A stretch of 60,481 bases of DNA from the NCBI RefSeq assembly GCF_937877005.1, contig NZ_CALEFV010000051.1, positions 1-60,481 on the forward strand, read 5' to 3'. The position numbers were made by a program, and so were the translations under genes. The stretch comes from an uncultured Fibrobacter sp. (GTDB lineage: Bacteria; Fibrobacterota; Fibrobacteria; Fibrobacterales; Fibrobacteraceae). Below, in pieces: positions 34,775-42,954 of this stretch. Position 1 is the first letter of the stretch. Each line of letters starts with the position of its first letter. Under the pieces are notes generated by a model that worked only from the letters and a program-made list of their open reading frames with translations, was not told where the DNA came from and ran no database searches.

Positions 34775-37357
34775 ATGGTGTATTGTGGTAAGAAAGCGCC
34801 GCTTGCGGCGTGTGTAGCGTTGTCCTTTGGACTCGCCATCCCGTCTTTCGCGGCCCCGCGTCAGATGGAAAACCTGAGCCGCGGTCTCGTGGCTTCTAAC
34901 GTCGGAAAAGGCATGCTGGTCAGCTGGCGACTGCTCGGGAGCGACGCCCCGAATACCGAATTCAACCTCTACCGCGACGGGACAAAAATTGCGACCATCG
35001 CAGGCAACGGCGCGACAAACTACCTCGACGCTTCGGGCAAGGCGACCTCCAAGTATACGGTCGCCGCAGTCGTGGACGGCAAGGAAGGCGCGCAGGCCAG
35101 GCTCTCGTTCGTGTTCGACAAGTCGGCCAATTCCGACGGCAAGAACATCCCGTACGCGACCCTCAAGCTCGACCGCCCGGGCGACCTCAAGATGCCCGAC
35201 GGTTCCAGCTGCAGCTACACCTCGAACGACATGAGCGTGGGCGACCTGGACGGCGACGGGGAACTCGAACTTGTCGTAAAGTGGGACCCGAGCAACCAGA
35301 AGGACAACTCGCAGAGCGGCTACACGGGCAATGTGTATATTGACGGCTACAAGATGAACGGCAAAAAGCTGTGGCGCATCGACCTGGGCAAGAACATCCG
35401 CGCGGGCGCCCACTATACGCAGTTCATGGTCTACGACCTGGACGGCGACGGCATCGCCGAAGTCGCCATGAAGACAAGCGACGGCACGGTCGACGGTACG
35501 GGCAAGGTCATCGGCGACAAGAGCAAGGATTACCGCACAAAGACCGGCACCATCATGAGCGGGAACGAGTTCCTGACCGTGTTCAACGGTAAAACCGGTG
35601 CGGCCATCACGACCATCGACTACGTGCCGGGCCGGGGCGTCACCAAGAACTGGGGCGACACCTACGGCAACCGCAGCGAACGCATGCTCGCGGCCATCGC
35701 CTACCTCGACGGTGTGCACCCGAGCCTTATCATGTGCCGCGGTTACTACACCAACGCCTACGTGGTGGCCTACGACTTCGACGGCAAGCAGCTCAAGCAG
35801 CGCTGGTACCACAAGTCCGAAACGAGAGGCCAGGGAATCCACGGCCAAGGCAACCACAACCTTTCCGTGGGCGACATCAACGGCGACGGCAAGGACGAAA
35901 TCGTGTACGGTTCCGCGGCCCTCAAGTCCGACGGCACGCTCCTTTACCGCACGGGGCTCGGCCACGGCGACGCGCTCCACCTTTCCGACATGGATCCCGA
36001 CCGCCCGGGCCTTGAATCGTGGGATGTTCACGAAGAAAAGTCCGCCGCCTATACCGACGACTTCCGCGGCCCCGACGGCAAGATCATCTGGGGCACCAAG
36101 CAGCCGAACCCGGGCGTAGACAACGGCCGAGGCCTCGCCGCAGACATCGACGCGGACCACCGCGGATTCGAGATGTGGAGCAGCGCGGGCGACGGCGTGA
36201 AGAACGTGAAGGGCCAGAAGATTTCGGGCAGCAAGCCCTCGGTGAACTTCCGCATCTATTTCGACGGCGACTTGCAAGACGAACTGCTTGACGGCGCAAT
36301 AGACAAGTGGAGCACCAAGGACAAGAAGGCGAACCGCTACTTTACCTACGGCAACGTGAACAAGTCCACTACGAACAACGGAACAAAGAAGAACCCGAGC
36401 CTCGTGGCCGATTTGTTCGGCGACTGGCGCGAAGAACTTATCCTGCGTTCGGGCAGCGACGCCTCCATGATTACGATTTTCGGCACTCCGGTCACGACGG
36501 ATTACCGCGTGTACACCCTGATGCACGACCCGCATTACCGCGTGAGCATTGCCTGGCAGAACGTGGCCTACAACCAGCCACCGCACCTGGGCTACTACCT
36601 GCCCGACGCGGTAAAGAACCTGAAGCAGCCTTCCATTTATCTCGCAGGTGACGGTACTACCCCTGTGGTTATTGACCCGGTGATTGTCGACCCCGTTATT
36701 CCCGAGATCAAGCACGACATGACGAAGGAATCGTTCGTGGATGCATCCGCCCCGGCAGAAGGTAAAGGTACCTTCGAAGACACGAACGAAGGCTGGAAAG
36801 AGAAGGGCTACTACAACTTCGACAACGATGCGGCGAGCTTTGCCACCTGGAAAGTGACCGCGAAGGAAGACGCGAAGACGACCGTCTCCATCGTGTTCGC
36901 AAACGGCGGGAACGATGCCCGCGACATGAACCTCTCCGTAAACGGTGGCGAAGCGGTCAGCGTAAGCCTGCCTTCTACCGGCAGCTGGACCACATGGCAA
37001 GAAGTCCAGGTTCCCGTGAACATCGTGAAGGGAGAGAATACGCTCAAGCTCTCCTCCACCACGGAGAACGGCGGCCCGAACGTGGACGGTTTCTACTTCG
37101 GGGTACCGGGTGTGACGCTTTCCTCTGCAGAAGGGACGACCGCCCTTGCGACAAGCGTACAGAAGCTTGCCCGTGGCGGATATGCCGAAATCGAGATTTA
37201 CAACATGAGTGGCCGCATCGTGGGGACCATCGCGAAGTTTGTCGCCGCGGGCGAGAGCGCCGTGGACCTCTCGCAGGAACCGCTCCCGAAGGGGAGTTAC
37301 CTCGTGCGCGTAAAAATCGACGGCAAGTACATCTCCAAGGGAATCTTTAAGAAATAG
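34775..37357 (+). CDS. Secreted rhamnogalacturonan lyase (PL11)
   Basis: An 860-residue lyase of the YesW/YesX type that would cut the rhamnogalacturonan-I backbone. The signal peptide ends IPSFA|APR. The PL11 propeller spans about residues 27-620: MENLSRGLVAS, VSWRLLGSDAPNTEFNLYRDG, the calcium-rich VGDLDGDGELELVVKWDPSN, YDLDGDGIAEVAMKTSDG, VGDINGDGKDEIVYGSAAL, DLFGDWREELILR and YRVSIAWQNVAYNQPPHLGYYL. A CBM35-like beta-sandwich (about 645-780) follows with ENGGPNVDGFYF. It ends in a sorting-type domain (EIEIYNMSGRIVGTIAKF...GSYLVRVKIDG). The GGGGAGG ribosome site fixes the start. It leads a plus-strand operon with two CE12 esterases. Confidence 0.93.
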   Translation: MVYCGKKAPLAACVALSFGLAIPSFAAPRQMENLSRGLVASNVGKGMLVSWRLLGSDAPNTEFNLYRDGTKIATIAGNGATNYLDASGKATSKYTVAAVVDGKEGAQARLSFVFDKSANSDGKNIPYATLKLDRPGDLKMPDGSSCSYTSNDMSVGDLDGDGELELVVKWDPSNQKDNSQSGYTGNVYIDGYKMNGKKLWRIDLGKNIRAGAHYTQFMVYDLDGDGIAEVAMKTSDGTVDGTGKVIGDKSKDYRTKTGTIMSGNEFLTVFNGKTGAAITTIDYVPGRGVTKNWGDTYGNRSERMLAAIAYLDGVHPSLIMCRGYYTNAYVVAYDFDGKQLKQRWYHKSETRGQGIHGQGNHNLSVGDINGDGKDEIVYGSAALKSDGTLLYRTGLGHGDALHLSDMDPDRPGLESWDVHEEKSAAYTDDFRGPDGKIIWGTKQPNPGVDNGRGLAADIDADHRGFEMWSSAGDGVKNVKGQKISGSKPSVNFRIYFDGDLQDELLDGAIDKWSTKDKKANRYFTYGNVNKSTTNNGTKKNPSLVADLFGDWREELILRSGSDASMITIFGTPVTTDYRVYTLMHDPHYRVSIAWQNVAYNQPPHLGYYLPDAVKNLKQPSIYLAGDGTTPVVIDPVIVDPVIPEIKHDMTKESFVDASAPAEGKGTFEDTNEGWKEKGYYNFDNDAASFATWKVTAKEDAKTTVSIVFANGGNDARDMNLSVNGGEAVSVSLPSTGSWTTWQEVQVPVNIVKGENTLKLSSTTENGGPNVDGFYFGVPGVTLSSAEGTTALATSVQKLARGGYAEIEIYNMSGRIVGTIAKFVAAGESAVDLSQEPLPKGSYLVRVKIDGKYISKGIFKK

Positions 37358-37381
37358 AACCCCCATAAACTCCCCGTCTAG

Positions 37382-37401
37382 CGCCCTTTCTCGGAAGGGC
37401 G
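37382..37401 (+). terminator. Hairpin between PL11 and first CE12 gene
   Basis: CGCCCTT-TCTCGG-AAGGGCG forms a 7-bp stem. No clean T run follows (TTAGGCGGCTTTT), so it may be a partial terminator or an RNA-stability hairpin within the operon. Confidence 0.4.
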
Positions 37402-37451
37402 TTAGGCGGCTTTTAACATTAACGGATTTTACAAAAAGGGATTGGTTTAAA

Positions 37452-39224
37452 ATGAACGGATTTTATTCAAAGATTTGGCAAAGCCTCGTGGCAATTTCCA
37501 TGGTCATTGCCCCGGCAGCCGTATGGGCGAAAGTAACCATCTACATGTGCGGCGATTCCACCATGCAGGACTGGAACGCAGGCTATTACCCCAAACAGGG
37601 CATCGGCCAGAATTTCGGATACTTCTTCGATTCCGGGCTCGCGACCGTCAAAAATTACGGTGCGGGCGGTACCGCCGCAGAAACTTATTACAACGGCGGG
37701 AAATGGACCCCGGTCAAGAACGCCCTCCAGAAAGGCGACTACGTATTCATCAAGTTCGGAATCAACGACCGCAACTACAGTTCCGAAGCCGGTTACCGCA
37801 CCTACATGACCAAGATGATCAACGAGGCGAAGGCCAAGGGAGCCTACCCCATCATCGTGAATCCGGTACGCCGCAGCGATTTCCGCGGAACAAAGCAGGA
37901 TTCCATTTACGAGTCCTACCACAATTACCCGATTATCGCACGCGAACTTTCGAAAACGCTCAACACGCCCATCATCGACATGGACACCCTGAGCCGCAAC
38001 TACTTGCTTTCCGTAGGCCAGTTCTACGCTCACCATTACCTGAACGTGGTGCTCGACAAGGGCGAATACAGCAACTACGCGAACGGGAACAATGACAACC
38101 TTCATTTCCAGCAGAACGGAGCCATCGCTTTCGGGCGCATCATTACCGAACAGTTGCGCGTACATCCGGACGCTCAGGTGAAAAAACTCGCCGACTACTT
38201 GGCGCCCATGTACAAGGTAGACGTGAAAGTCAGCCCCGCAGGTTCCGACCAGGCAACGACTATCAGCTCCTATTATCCCAAGGGCATGACGGTGACGCTC
38301 AAGACTACACCAAAATCCGGCAAGAAATTTCTTGGCTGGTATGACGGCAACGGCAAAAAGGTAAGCGGGAACGCGAATACCACGGTAAAATCAGACAAGA
38401 TATACACCTTCGTCATGGGTTCTGCCAGCACGCAATACACCGCAGTTTATGAAGGCGGCACCGCAGAAAAATATACCGGCGACGGCAAGGCTTTGACAAG
38501 TTTCCCGACAGGGACGCCGAAAAAGCTTTCCGACGTGACTTACTCCGTAGACACTACCGCGAAAGACTCCGTCCAAGAAGAAGAAAAGCATATAAGCCTA
38601 GACATCAAGAACTTTATCGACGCCGCCAATCCCGACACGGGAAGCGGCGCCACCGAGGCAAACCACGAAGGCTATACGGGAAACGGTTTCTTCAATTTTG
38701 AAAACGTGCTGAATTCTTCCGCCGAATACAAGATGAAGTTTCCCTCCGCGGGCTACGTGACCATGGGAATCCGCTATTCCTTTGCCGGCACCGAAGAGCG
38801 CTCGCTGAACGTGTACCTCGACCACGATTATATCGTGAAGTTCAAGCCTACGGCAGATTGGGACACCTGGGATACCGCCTACGTGGATCTAGACCTCATC
38901 AACGGCGAAGGAATCCTCAAGTTCATTTCCATGACCGAAAACGGAGGGCCGAACATAGACGCATTCGGGTTCAGCGTTGACGGTGTGGAACGAATCGTCC
39001 CCGAAGTCGAAACAACGTCCCTGAAAGGCAACATTCTTTCTGTCGCGAAAAACGAAAACACGAGGATAGATGTTTTCGACATGTCGGGCCGTCTGGTCGC
39101 CCGCAAGCTCTCCGGCAGCGACAACATAGACCTGTCCGACATCGTCCAGGCAAGCGGCATCTACCGCATCATCGTCCGCAACGGGAAACACAAATTTAGC
39201 ACCACCTGGGCCAACGTAAAATAA
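37452..39224 (+). CDS. Secreted rhamnogalacturonan acetylesterase (CE12) with CBM35-like module
   Basis: Would remove acetyl groups from rhamnogalacturonan-I, giving PL11 access. Signal peptide to VWA|KVT. The SGNH hydrolase spans about residues 28-255: CGDSTMQDW (nucleophile Ser), NYGAGGTAAETY, FGINDRN (block III Asn), and DNLHFQQNG with the catalytic His. A bacterial beta-repeat (KVSPAGSDQATTISSYYPKGMTVTL...FLGWYDGNG) follows, resembling InlB B-repeats. Then come a CBM35-like domain (FIDAANPDTGSGATEANHEG to ENGGPNIDAFGFSVDG) and a sorting-type tail (TRIDVFDMSGRLVARKLSG). It starts 95 bases after PL11 and the second esterase follows after nine bases. Confidence 0.9.
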   Translation: MNGFYSKIWQSLVAISMVIAPAAVWAKVTIYMCGDSTMQDWNAGYYPKQGIGQNFGYFFDSGLATVKNYGAGGTAAETYYNGGKWTPVKNALQKGDYVFIKFGINDRNYSSEAGYRTYMTKMINEAKAKGAYPIIVNPVRRSDFRGTKQDSIYESYHNYPIIARELSKTLNTPIIDMDTLSRNYLLSVGQFYAHHYLNVVLDKGEYSNYANGNNDNLHFQQNGAIAFGRIITEQLRVHPDAQVKKLADYLAPMYKVDVKVSPAGSDQATTISSYYPKGMTVTLKTTPKSGKKFLGWYDGNGKKVSGNANTTVKSDKIYTFVMGSASTQYTAVYEGGTAEKYTGDGKALTSFPTGTPKKLSDVTYSVDTTAKDSVQEEEKHISLDIKNFIDAANPDTGSGATEANHEGYTGNGFFNFENVLNSSAEYKMKFPSAGYVTMGIRYSFAGTEERSLNVYLDHDYIVKFKPTADWDTWDTAYVDLDLINGEGILKFISMTENGGPNIDAFGFSVDGVERIVPEVETTSLKGNILSVAKNENTRIDVFDMSGRLVARKLSGSDNIDLSDIVQASGIYRIIVRNGKHKFSTTWANVK

Positions 39225-39233
39225 GGAGCCAGC

Positions 39234-41120
39234 ATGAAGAGTCTTTTCAAATACGCCATCGTGGCCGGCCTGTTTACAAGCCTTGCCGTGAGCGACAGCA
39301 CATCCTTCACCATCCATGTCATCGGCGATTCTACGGTCTGCAACTACAAGGATTCCGCATACCCGCAAAAAGGTTGGGGCCAGGTGCTGAACAACTTCTT
39401 CGACGCCTCCCGCGTGAAAGTAAACAATGTGGCCATTGGCGGGCGCAGTTCCAAGAGTTTCATCGTTGACGGGCGTCTAAAAAGCCTCGAGCCAAACATC
39501 CAGAAAGGGGATTTCGTGTTCGTGCAGTTCGGGCATAACGACCGCACCGCAAACAAGCCGGAACGCTACGTGCCCCAGGATTCCTTCCCGTATTACATGA
39601 AGCAGTACATCACGACGGCGCAAAAGCGCGGGGCAACCCCGGTGCTGGTTTCAACCGTCACCATGAGCGGGTCGCGCAACGTATTTTCTACCGGGAGCAA
39701 CAACTACGATTCCCGCGGCATGATGCTAAAACTTGCGAAGGATTACAAGATTCCCTTCGTAGACCTGAACATGAAATCCTACAATACCTATAACAATACA
39801 TACAAAGGAATGATGGATTCGTATGTCAAGAAATTCCTTTATATGCAACTGGATGCAGGACTTTACCCCAACTACCCCAACGGCAGTAACGACGGGAATA
39901 CGCACTTCCAGGAAATGGGCTCCATGGGCCACGGCACCATGATTGCAGAAGAACTGGAAAGGGGCGTAAACGACACCTTCCTTTCGCCCGAATCAAAGGC
40001 AGAACTCACAAAGCTCGTTTCGGCGTTACGCCCCCGCTACAAGGTGACCGTAAAGGCGAACATCGCGACAAAGGGCGCTATCACGCAGGATCAGAGTTTC
40101 CCGGGAGGTTCCCCCATGACCCTTCGGGTGGCCCCCGCAAGTGGCGAGACCTTTGAATACTGGGCAGACGAGAATTGCAAGAAGATTTCGTCCAACAAGC
40201 TCTACTACGGTTTCAAGACGCCCAACCACAATACGACCTACACCGCCATGTTCAAGGGCGGCGCCGCCTGTGTCGCAAGCTCAACTACCGAAAACGAAAG
40301 TTCCAGCTCTGTAATGCCCGCTTCTTCCAGTTCCGAAATCCCGCAATCCAGTTCCGCCATCGTAGAATGCTCCAACCTCAAGGGAATCAAGGCTTGGCCG
40401 TCTCCCATCGATATGGCGAACCCGGACAAGGGAGACGGCACCACCGACACGAATCACGAGGGCTACGTAGGCAAGGGATTTTTCAACTTGACCAACGACA
40501 TTTCCAGCACAGCTATGTACAAGCTCACTTCCGACAGGTCAGCCACCAACGCGCGAGTTATGGTGCGCTACGCATTTGACGGAACCGAAAATCGCGATAT
40601 GAAAATCAAGATCGATGCAGTCACCTACGATATAAAGCTACCCCCTACCGGCGGCTGGGATATCTGGGACACCGCCTACGTGGAAGACGTTTGGCTCGAT
40701 GCCGTGGATTTCGACATGGTCCTCTATTCCACGACAAATAACGGAGGCCCCAACATTGACATGGTGTCCTTTACCAACGAGGCCGTACACCGGGTCGGAT
40801 GCCCCGTCGCCGAAGTACTCAAGGACTCTAGCGGCACGCAGGACCCCGAAAAGGGCACCACCATCGCCGCCACCATGCAAAAGAAGCAAATGGGTTTTGA
40901 CCCTCGGAACCTCACCTTCCGTTCTGCCGGCGGCTTGGCACACATACAAATCATGAATGCACTCGGCAAGACGGTTGTTGACGAGACCCGCATGGTTTCG
41001 GCCGGCAGCACAGCACTCCTGCAGGGAGGCGCTCGGCTTTCGGCCGGTCGCTACTACCTGCGCATAGAACTTGACGGGAAAATCGCCATTTTGGCGCATT
41101 TTGCGGTTTCAAGAGAATAA
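39234..41120 (+). CDS. Secreted rhamnogalacturonan acetylesterase (CE12), serine-linker type
   Basis: A 628-residue paralogue of the preceding esterase. Catalytic blocks: VIGDSTVCNYKDS, NVAIGGRSSKSF, VQFGHNDRTANK, and GNTHFQEMGS with the His. As in its neighbour, a beta-repeat (IATKGAITQDQSFPGG, FEYWADENCKK) follows. It differs by having a serine linker (SSSSVMPASSSSE) before the CBM35-like domain (IDMANPDKGDGTTDTNHEGY, NNGGPNIDMVSF) and a sorting-type tail (HIQIMNALGKTVV...RYYLRIELDG). AAGGAG lies just before the ATG, and the spacing of nine bases from the previous stop marks them as one operon. The two esterases may differ in acetyl position or linkage preference; this is inference. Confidence 0.9.
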   Translation: MKSLFKYAIVAGLFTSLAVSDSTSFTIHVIGDSTVCNYKDSAYPQKGWGQVLNNFFDASRVKVNNVAIGGRSSKSFIVDGRLKSLEPNIQKGDFVFVQFGHNDRTANKPERYVPQDSFPYYMKQYITTAQKRGATPVLVSTVTMSGSRNVFSTGSNNYDSRGMMLKLAKDYKIPFVDLNMKSYNTYNNTYKGMMDSYVKKFLYMQLDAGLYPNYPNGSNDGNTHFQEMGSMGHGTMIAEELERGVNDTFLSPESKAELTKLVSALRPRYKVTVKANIATKGAITQDQSFPGGSPMTLRVAPASGETFEYWADENCKKISSNKLYYGFKTPNHNTTYTAMFKGGAACVASSTTENESSSSVMPASSSSEIPQSSSAIVECSNLKGIKAWPSPIDMANPDKGDGTTDTNHEGYVGKGFFNLTNDISSTAMYKLTSDRSATNARVMVRYAFDGTENRDMKIKIDAVTYDIKLPPTGGWDIWDTAYVEDVWLDAVDFDMVLYSTTNNGGPNIDMVSFTNEAVHRVGCPVAEVLKDSSGTQDPEKGTTIAATMQKKQMGFDPRNLTFRSAGGLAHIQIMNALGKTVVDETRMVSAGSTALLQGGARLSAGRYYLRIELDGKIAILAHFAVSRE

Positions 41121-41166
41121 TTTACAAAAAATTTTGAAATTTTTTCTTGCATTTTTAAAAATTTTA

Positions 41167-41184
41167 TAGTACATTTTGTAGTAC
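41167..41184 (+). promoter_or_regulatory. TAGTA direct repeat upstream of third CE12 gene
   Basis: TAGTAC, six bases (ATTTTG), TAGTAC: two identical half-sites 12 bases apart, ending 32 bases before the CE12 start. TATAAA follows three bases later and could be a -10 element. Confidence 0.65.
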
Positions 41185-41216
41185 AAGTATAAACGCGTGT
41201 TCAAAGGGATGGAATT

Positions 41217-42881
41217 ATGGATTACAAAACTGAAATCAAGGGCTACGATACCCTTGTCAAAACCGCCACGATGGTGACTGTCGCAGCGCTTCTGGCAGCT
41301 TTCTCTATGGCAGAAGCCGCAGAAAACTACAAGTTCGACTTTGGCGAGGGCCCGGTTGCCGCGGGCTACACGCAGGTCAAGGCCAACACCAAGTACAGCG
41401 ACTCGCAGGGCTACGGTTTCGAAAGCGGGACGGTTTCTTCGGTAGACCGCCTGTGGGACGACGACCTCACCACGGATTTCCTGACGGCGAAGGGCGACAT
41501 GGTTTTCTCGGTGGCGCTCCCGCAAGGCAATTACGAGGTGACATTCATTCTCGGTGACGGCGAAAACGAAAGCGAAACCACCGTATGGGCCGAAAACCGC
41601 AAGCTCATGCTCGACCGCATCACCCTCGCCGGCGGCGTGTTCAGCAGGCAGACCGTTTCGCTCAGGCGTATGGAAACAAGAAGCATGGACGGCTCGGTGA
41701 CCATGAGCATCAAGGACCGCGAAAAGGATTACCGCACCTGGGACAAAAAACTCACCTTCGTCATCAGCGGCAAGGCGCCCGCCGTCGCAGGAATCGAAAT
41801 CAAGCGTAACGACAACGTGACCACGCTCTGGCTCTGCGGAAATTCCACCGTGGTCGACCAGATAATGGCACCGTGGGCGGGCTGGGGCCAGATGGCCCCG
41901 GGATTTTTCAAATCCAGCCTTGCCATCGCGAACTACGCCGAATCGGGCCTTACCGCCAGCGGGTTCTACAGCATGAAGCGCCTCGCAAAGATTCTTTCCG
42001 AAGTCAAGAAGGGCGACTTCGTGACCGTGCAGTTCGCGCACAACGACCAGAAGAACCAAAACGACGTGAACAACTACGAAGCGACCCTCACCAAGTACGC
42101 AAACGAAATCAAGGCGAAGGGCGCCATTCCGCTGTTCGTGACATCCACCGCAAGGCAGAACGAGACCGACCCGAAAACAGCCGTGGGCGGGCTTCCCGAA
42201 CGTATGCGCGCCCTCGGCAAAAAGCTCGGCGTCACCGTGCTTGACCTGAACCAGCACAGCATCACGCTCGGCAAGGCGCTCGGAGGCAACAAGGAAAAAA
42301 TGTACATGTACACCGCGAGCGACAAGACGCACTTCTGCGAATACGGCGCCTACGAACTCGCCCGCGCGAACATCGAAGAAATCAAGGCGAAGGTACCCGA
42401 ACTCGCCAAGCACCTGCGCGATGATCATGATGCGTTCGATTCCAGCAAGCCCGATCCGCTCGACATTCTCACTCGGGCAAAGACGCCCATCACCGAAGGC
42501 GGGCTGATTCAAGTGGAACCGGAATCCAGCTGTTCCGAAGATCCGGAATCCTCTTCAAGCGAAGAAATCACCGGTCCGCAGTCTTCCAGCGCAGAAGGCG
42601 CATCTTCCGGCACAGAAGATACCGAAGGCGTCACCGCTGTTGAATCCTTGACTCCGCACAACGCCATCAGCGGGCGAATCGACGGTAGCACGCTCCGTCT
42701 CGAAGGCATCGACGGAGGCGCGCACGACATCAGCATCTTTGACATGCAGGGTCACCGCATCGCTGAATTCCGCGCCATGCAGGGGAACGAACTCCACATC
42801 ACCCTGCGGCAAGGAGCCTTCCTCGTCAAGGTCGCGCAAGGCAACAGAACTCTCGGTTTTTTCAAAGCCGTAAGGTATTAA
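41217..42881 (+). CDS. CE12 esterase with N-terminal beta-sandwich (YesT-like)
   Basis: A 554-residue secreted esterase. AAAGGGATGG precedes the ATG; an internal ATG (residue 19) would shorten an unusually long signal n-region. Residues 40-190 form the galactose-binding-like domain typical of YesT-type CE12 (YKFDFGEGPVAAGYTQVK). The hydrolase follows with LCGNSTVVDQ (block I has Asn in place of the usual Asp), YAESGLTASGF, FAHNDQKNQND and DKTHFCEYGAYE (His). A short serine linker and a sorting-type tail (ISIFDMQGHRIAEFRAM) end it. It is separate from the upstream operon, with its own TAGTA direct repeat, and shares a bidirectional terminator with the convergent PL1 gene. Confidence 0.88.
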   Translation: MDYKTEIKGYDTLVKTATMVTVAALLAAFSMAEAAENYKFDFGEGPVAAGYTQVKANTKYSDSQGYGFESGTVSSVDRLWDDDLTTDFLTAKGDMVFSVALPQGNYEVTFILGDGENESETTVWAENRKLMLDRITLAGGVFSRQTVSLRRMETRSMDGSVTMSIKDREKDYRTWDKKLTFVISGKAPAVAGIEIKRNDNVTTLWLCGNSTVVDQIMAPWAGWGQMAPGFFKSSLAIANYAESGLTASGFYSMKRLAKILSEVKKGDFVTVQFAHNDQKNQNDVNNYEATLTKYANEIKAKGAIPLFVTSTARQNETDPKTAVGGLPERMRALGKKLGVTVLDLNQHSITLGKALGGNKEKMYMYTASDKTHFCEYGAYELARANIEEIKAKVPELAKHLRDDHDAFDSSKPDPLDILTRAKTPITEGGLIQVEPESSCSEDPESSSSEEITGPQSSSAEGASSGTEDTEGVTAVESLTPHNAISGRIDGSTLRLEGIDGGAHDISIFDMQGHRIAEFRAMQGNELHITLRQGAFLVKVAQGNRTLGFFKAVRY

Positions 42882-42904
42882 CTCTCTCGCAACAACACAC
42901 CTCC

Positions 42905-42939
42905 AAAAAATCCCCGGCCGATTGGTCGGGGATTTTTTT
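42905..42939. terminator. Bidirectional terminator between convergent CE12 and PL1 genes
   Basis: AAAAAATCCCCGGCC, a four-base loop, then GGTCGGGGATTTTTTT: a long stem (one G-T pair) with A and T runs on both sides. It sits between two stops only 73 bases apart, so it would work for both strands. Confidence 0.92.
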
Positions 42940-42954
42940 ATCGCTATAAGAAAA

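Noticed and set aside
34715..37366. An 883-codon open frame on the minus strand across the whole PL11 gene
   Set aside because: It lies exactly antisense to a clear PL11 enzyme, is Val/His/Arg-rich, has no domain or ribosome site, and is explained by the high GC at third codon positions of the PL11 gene.
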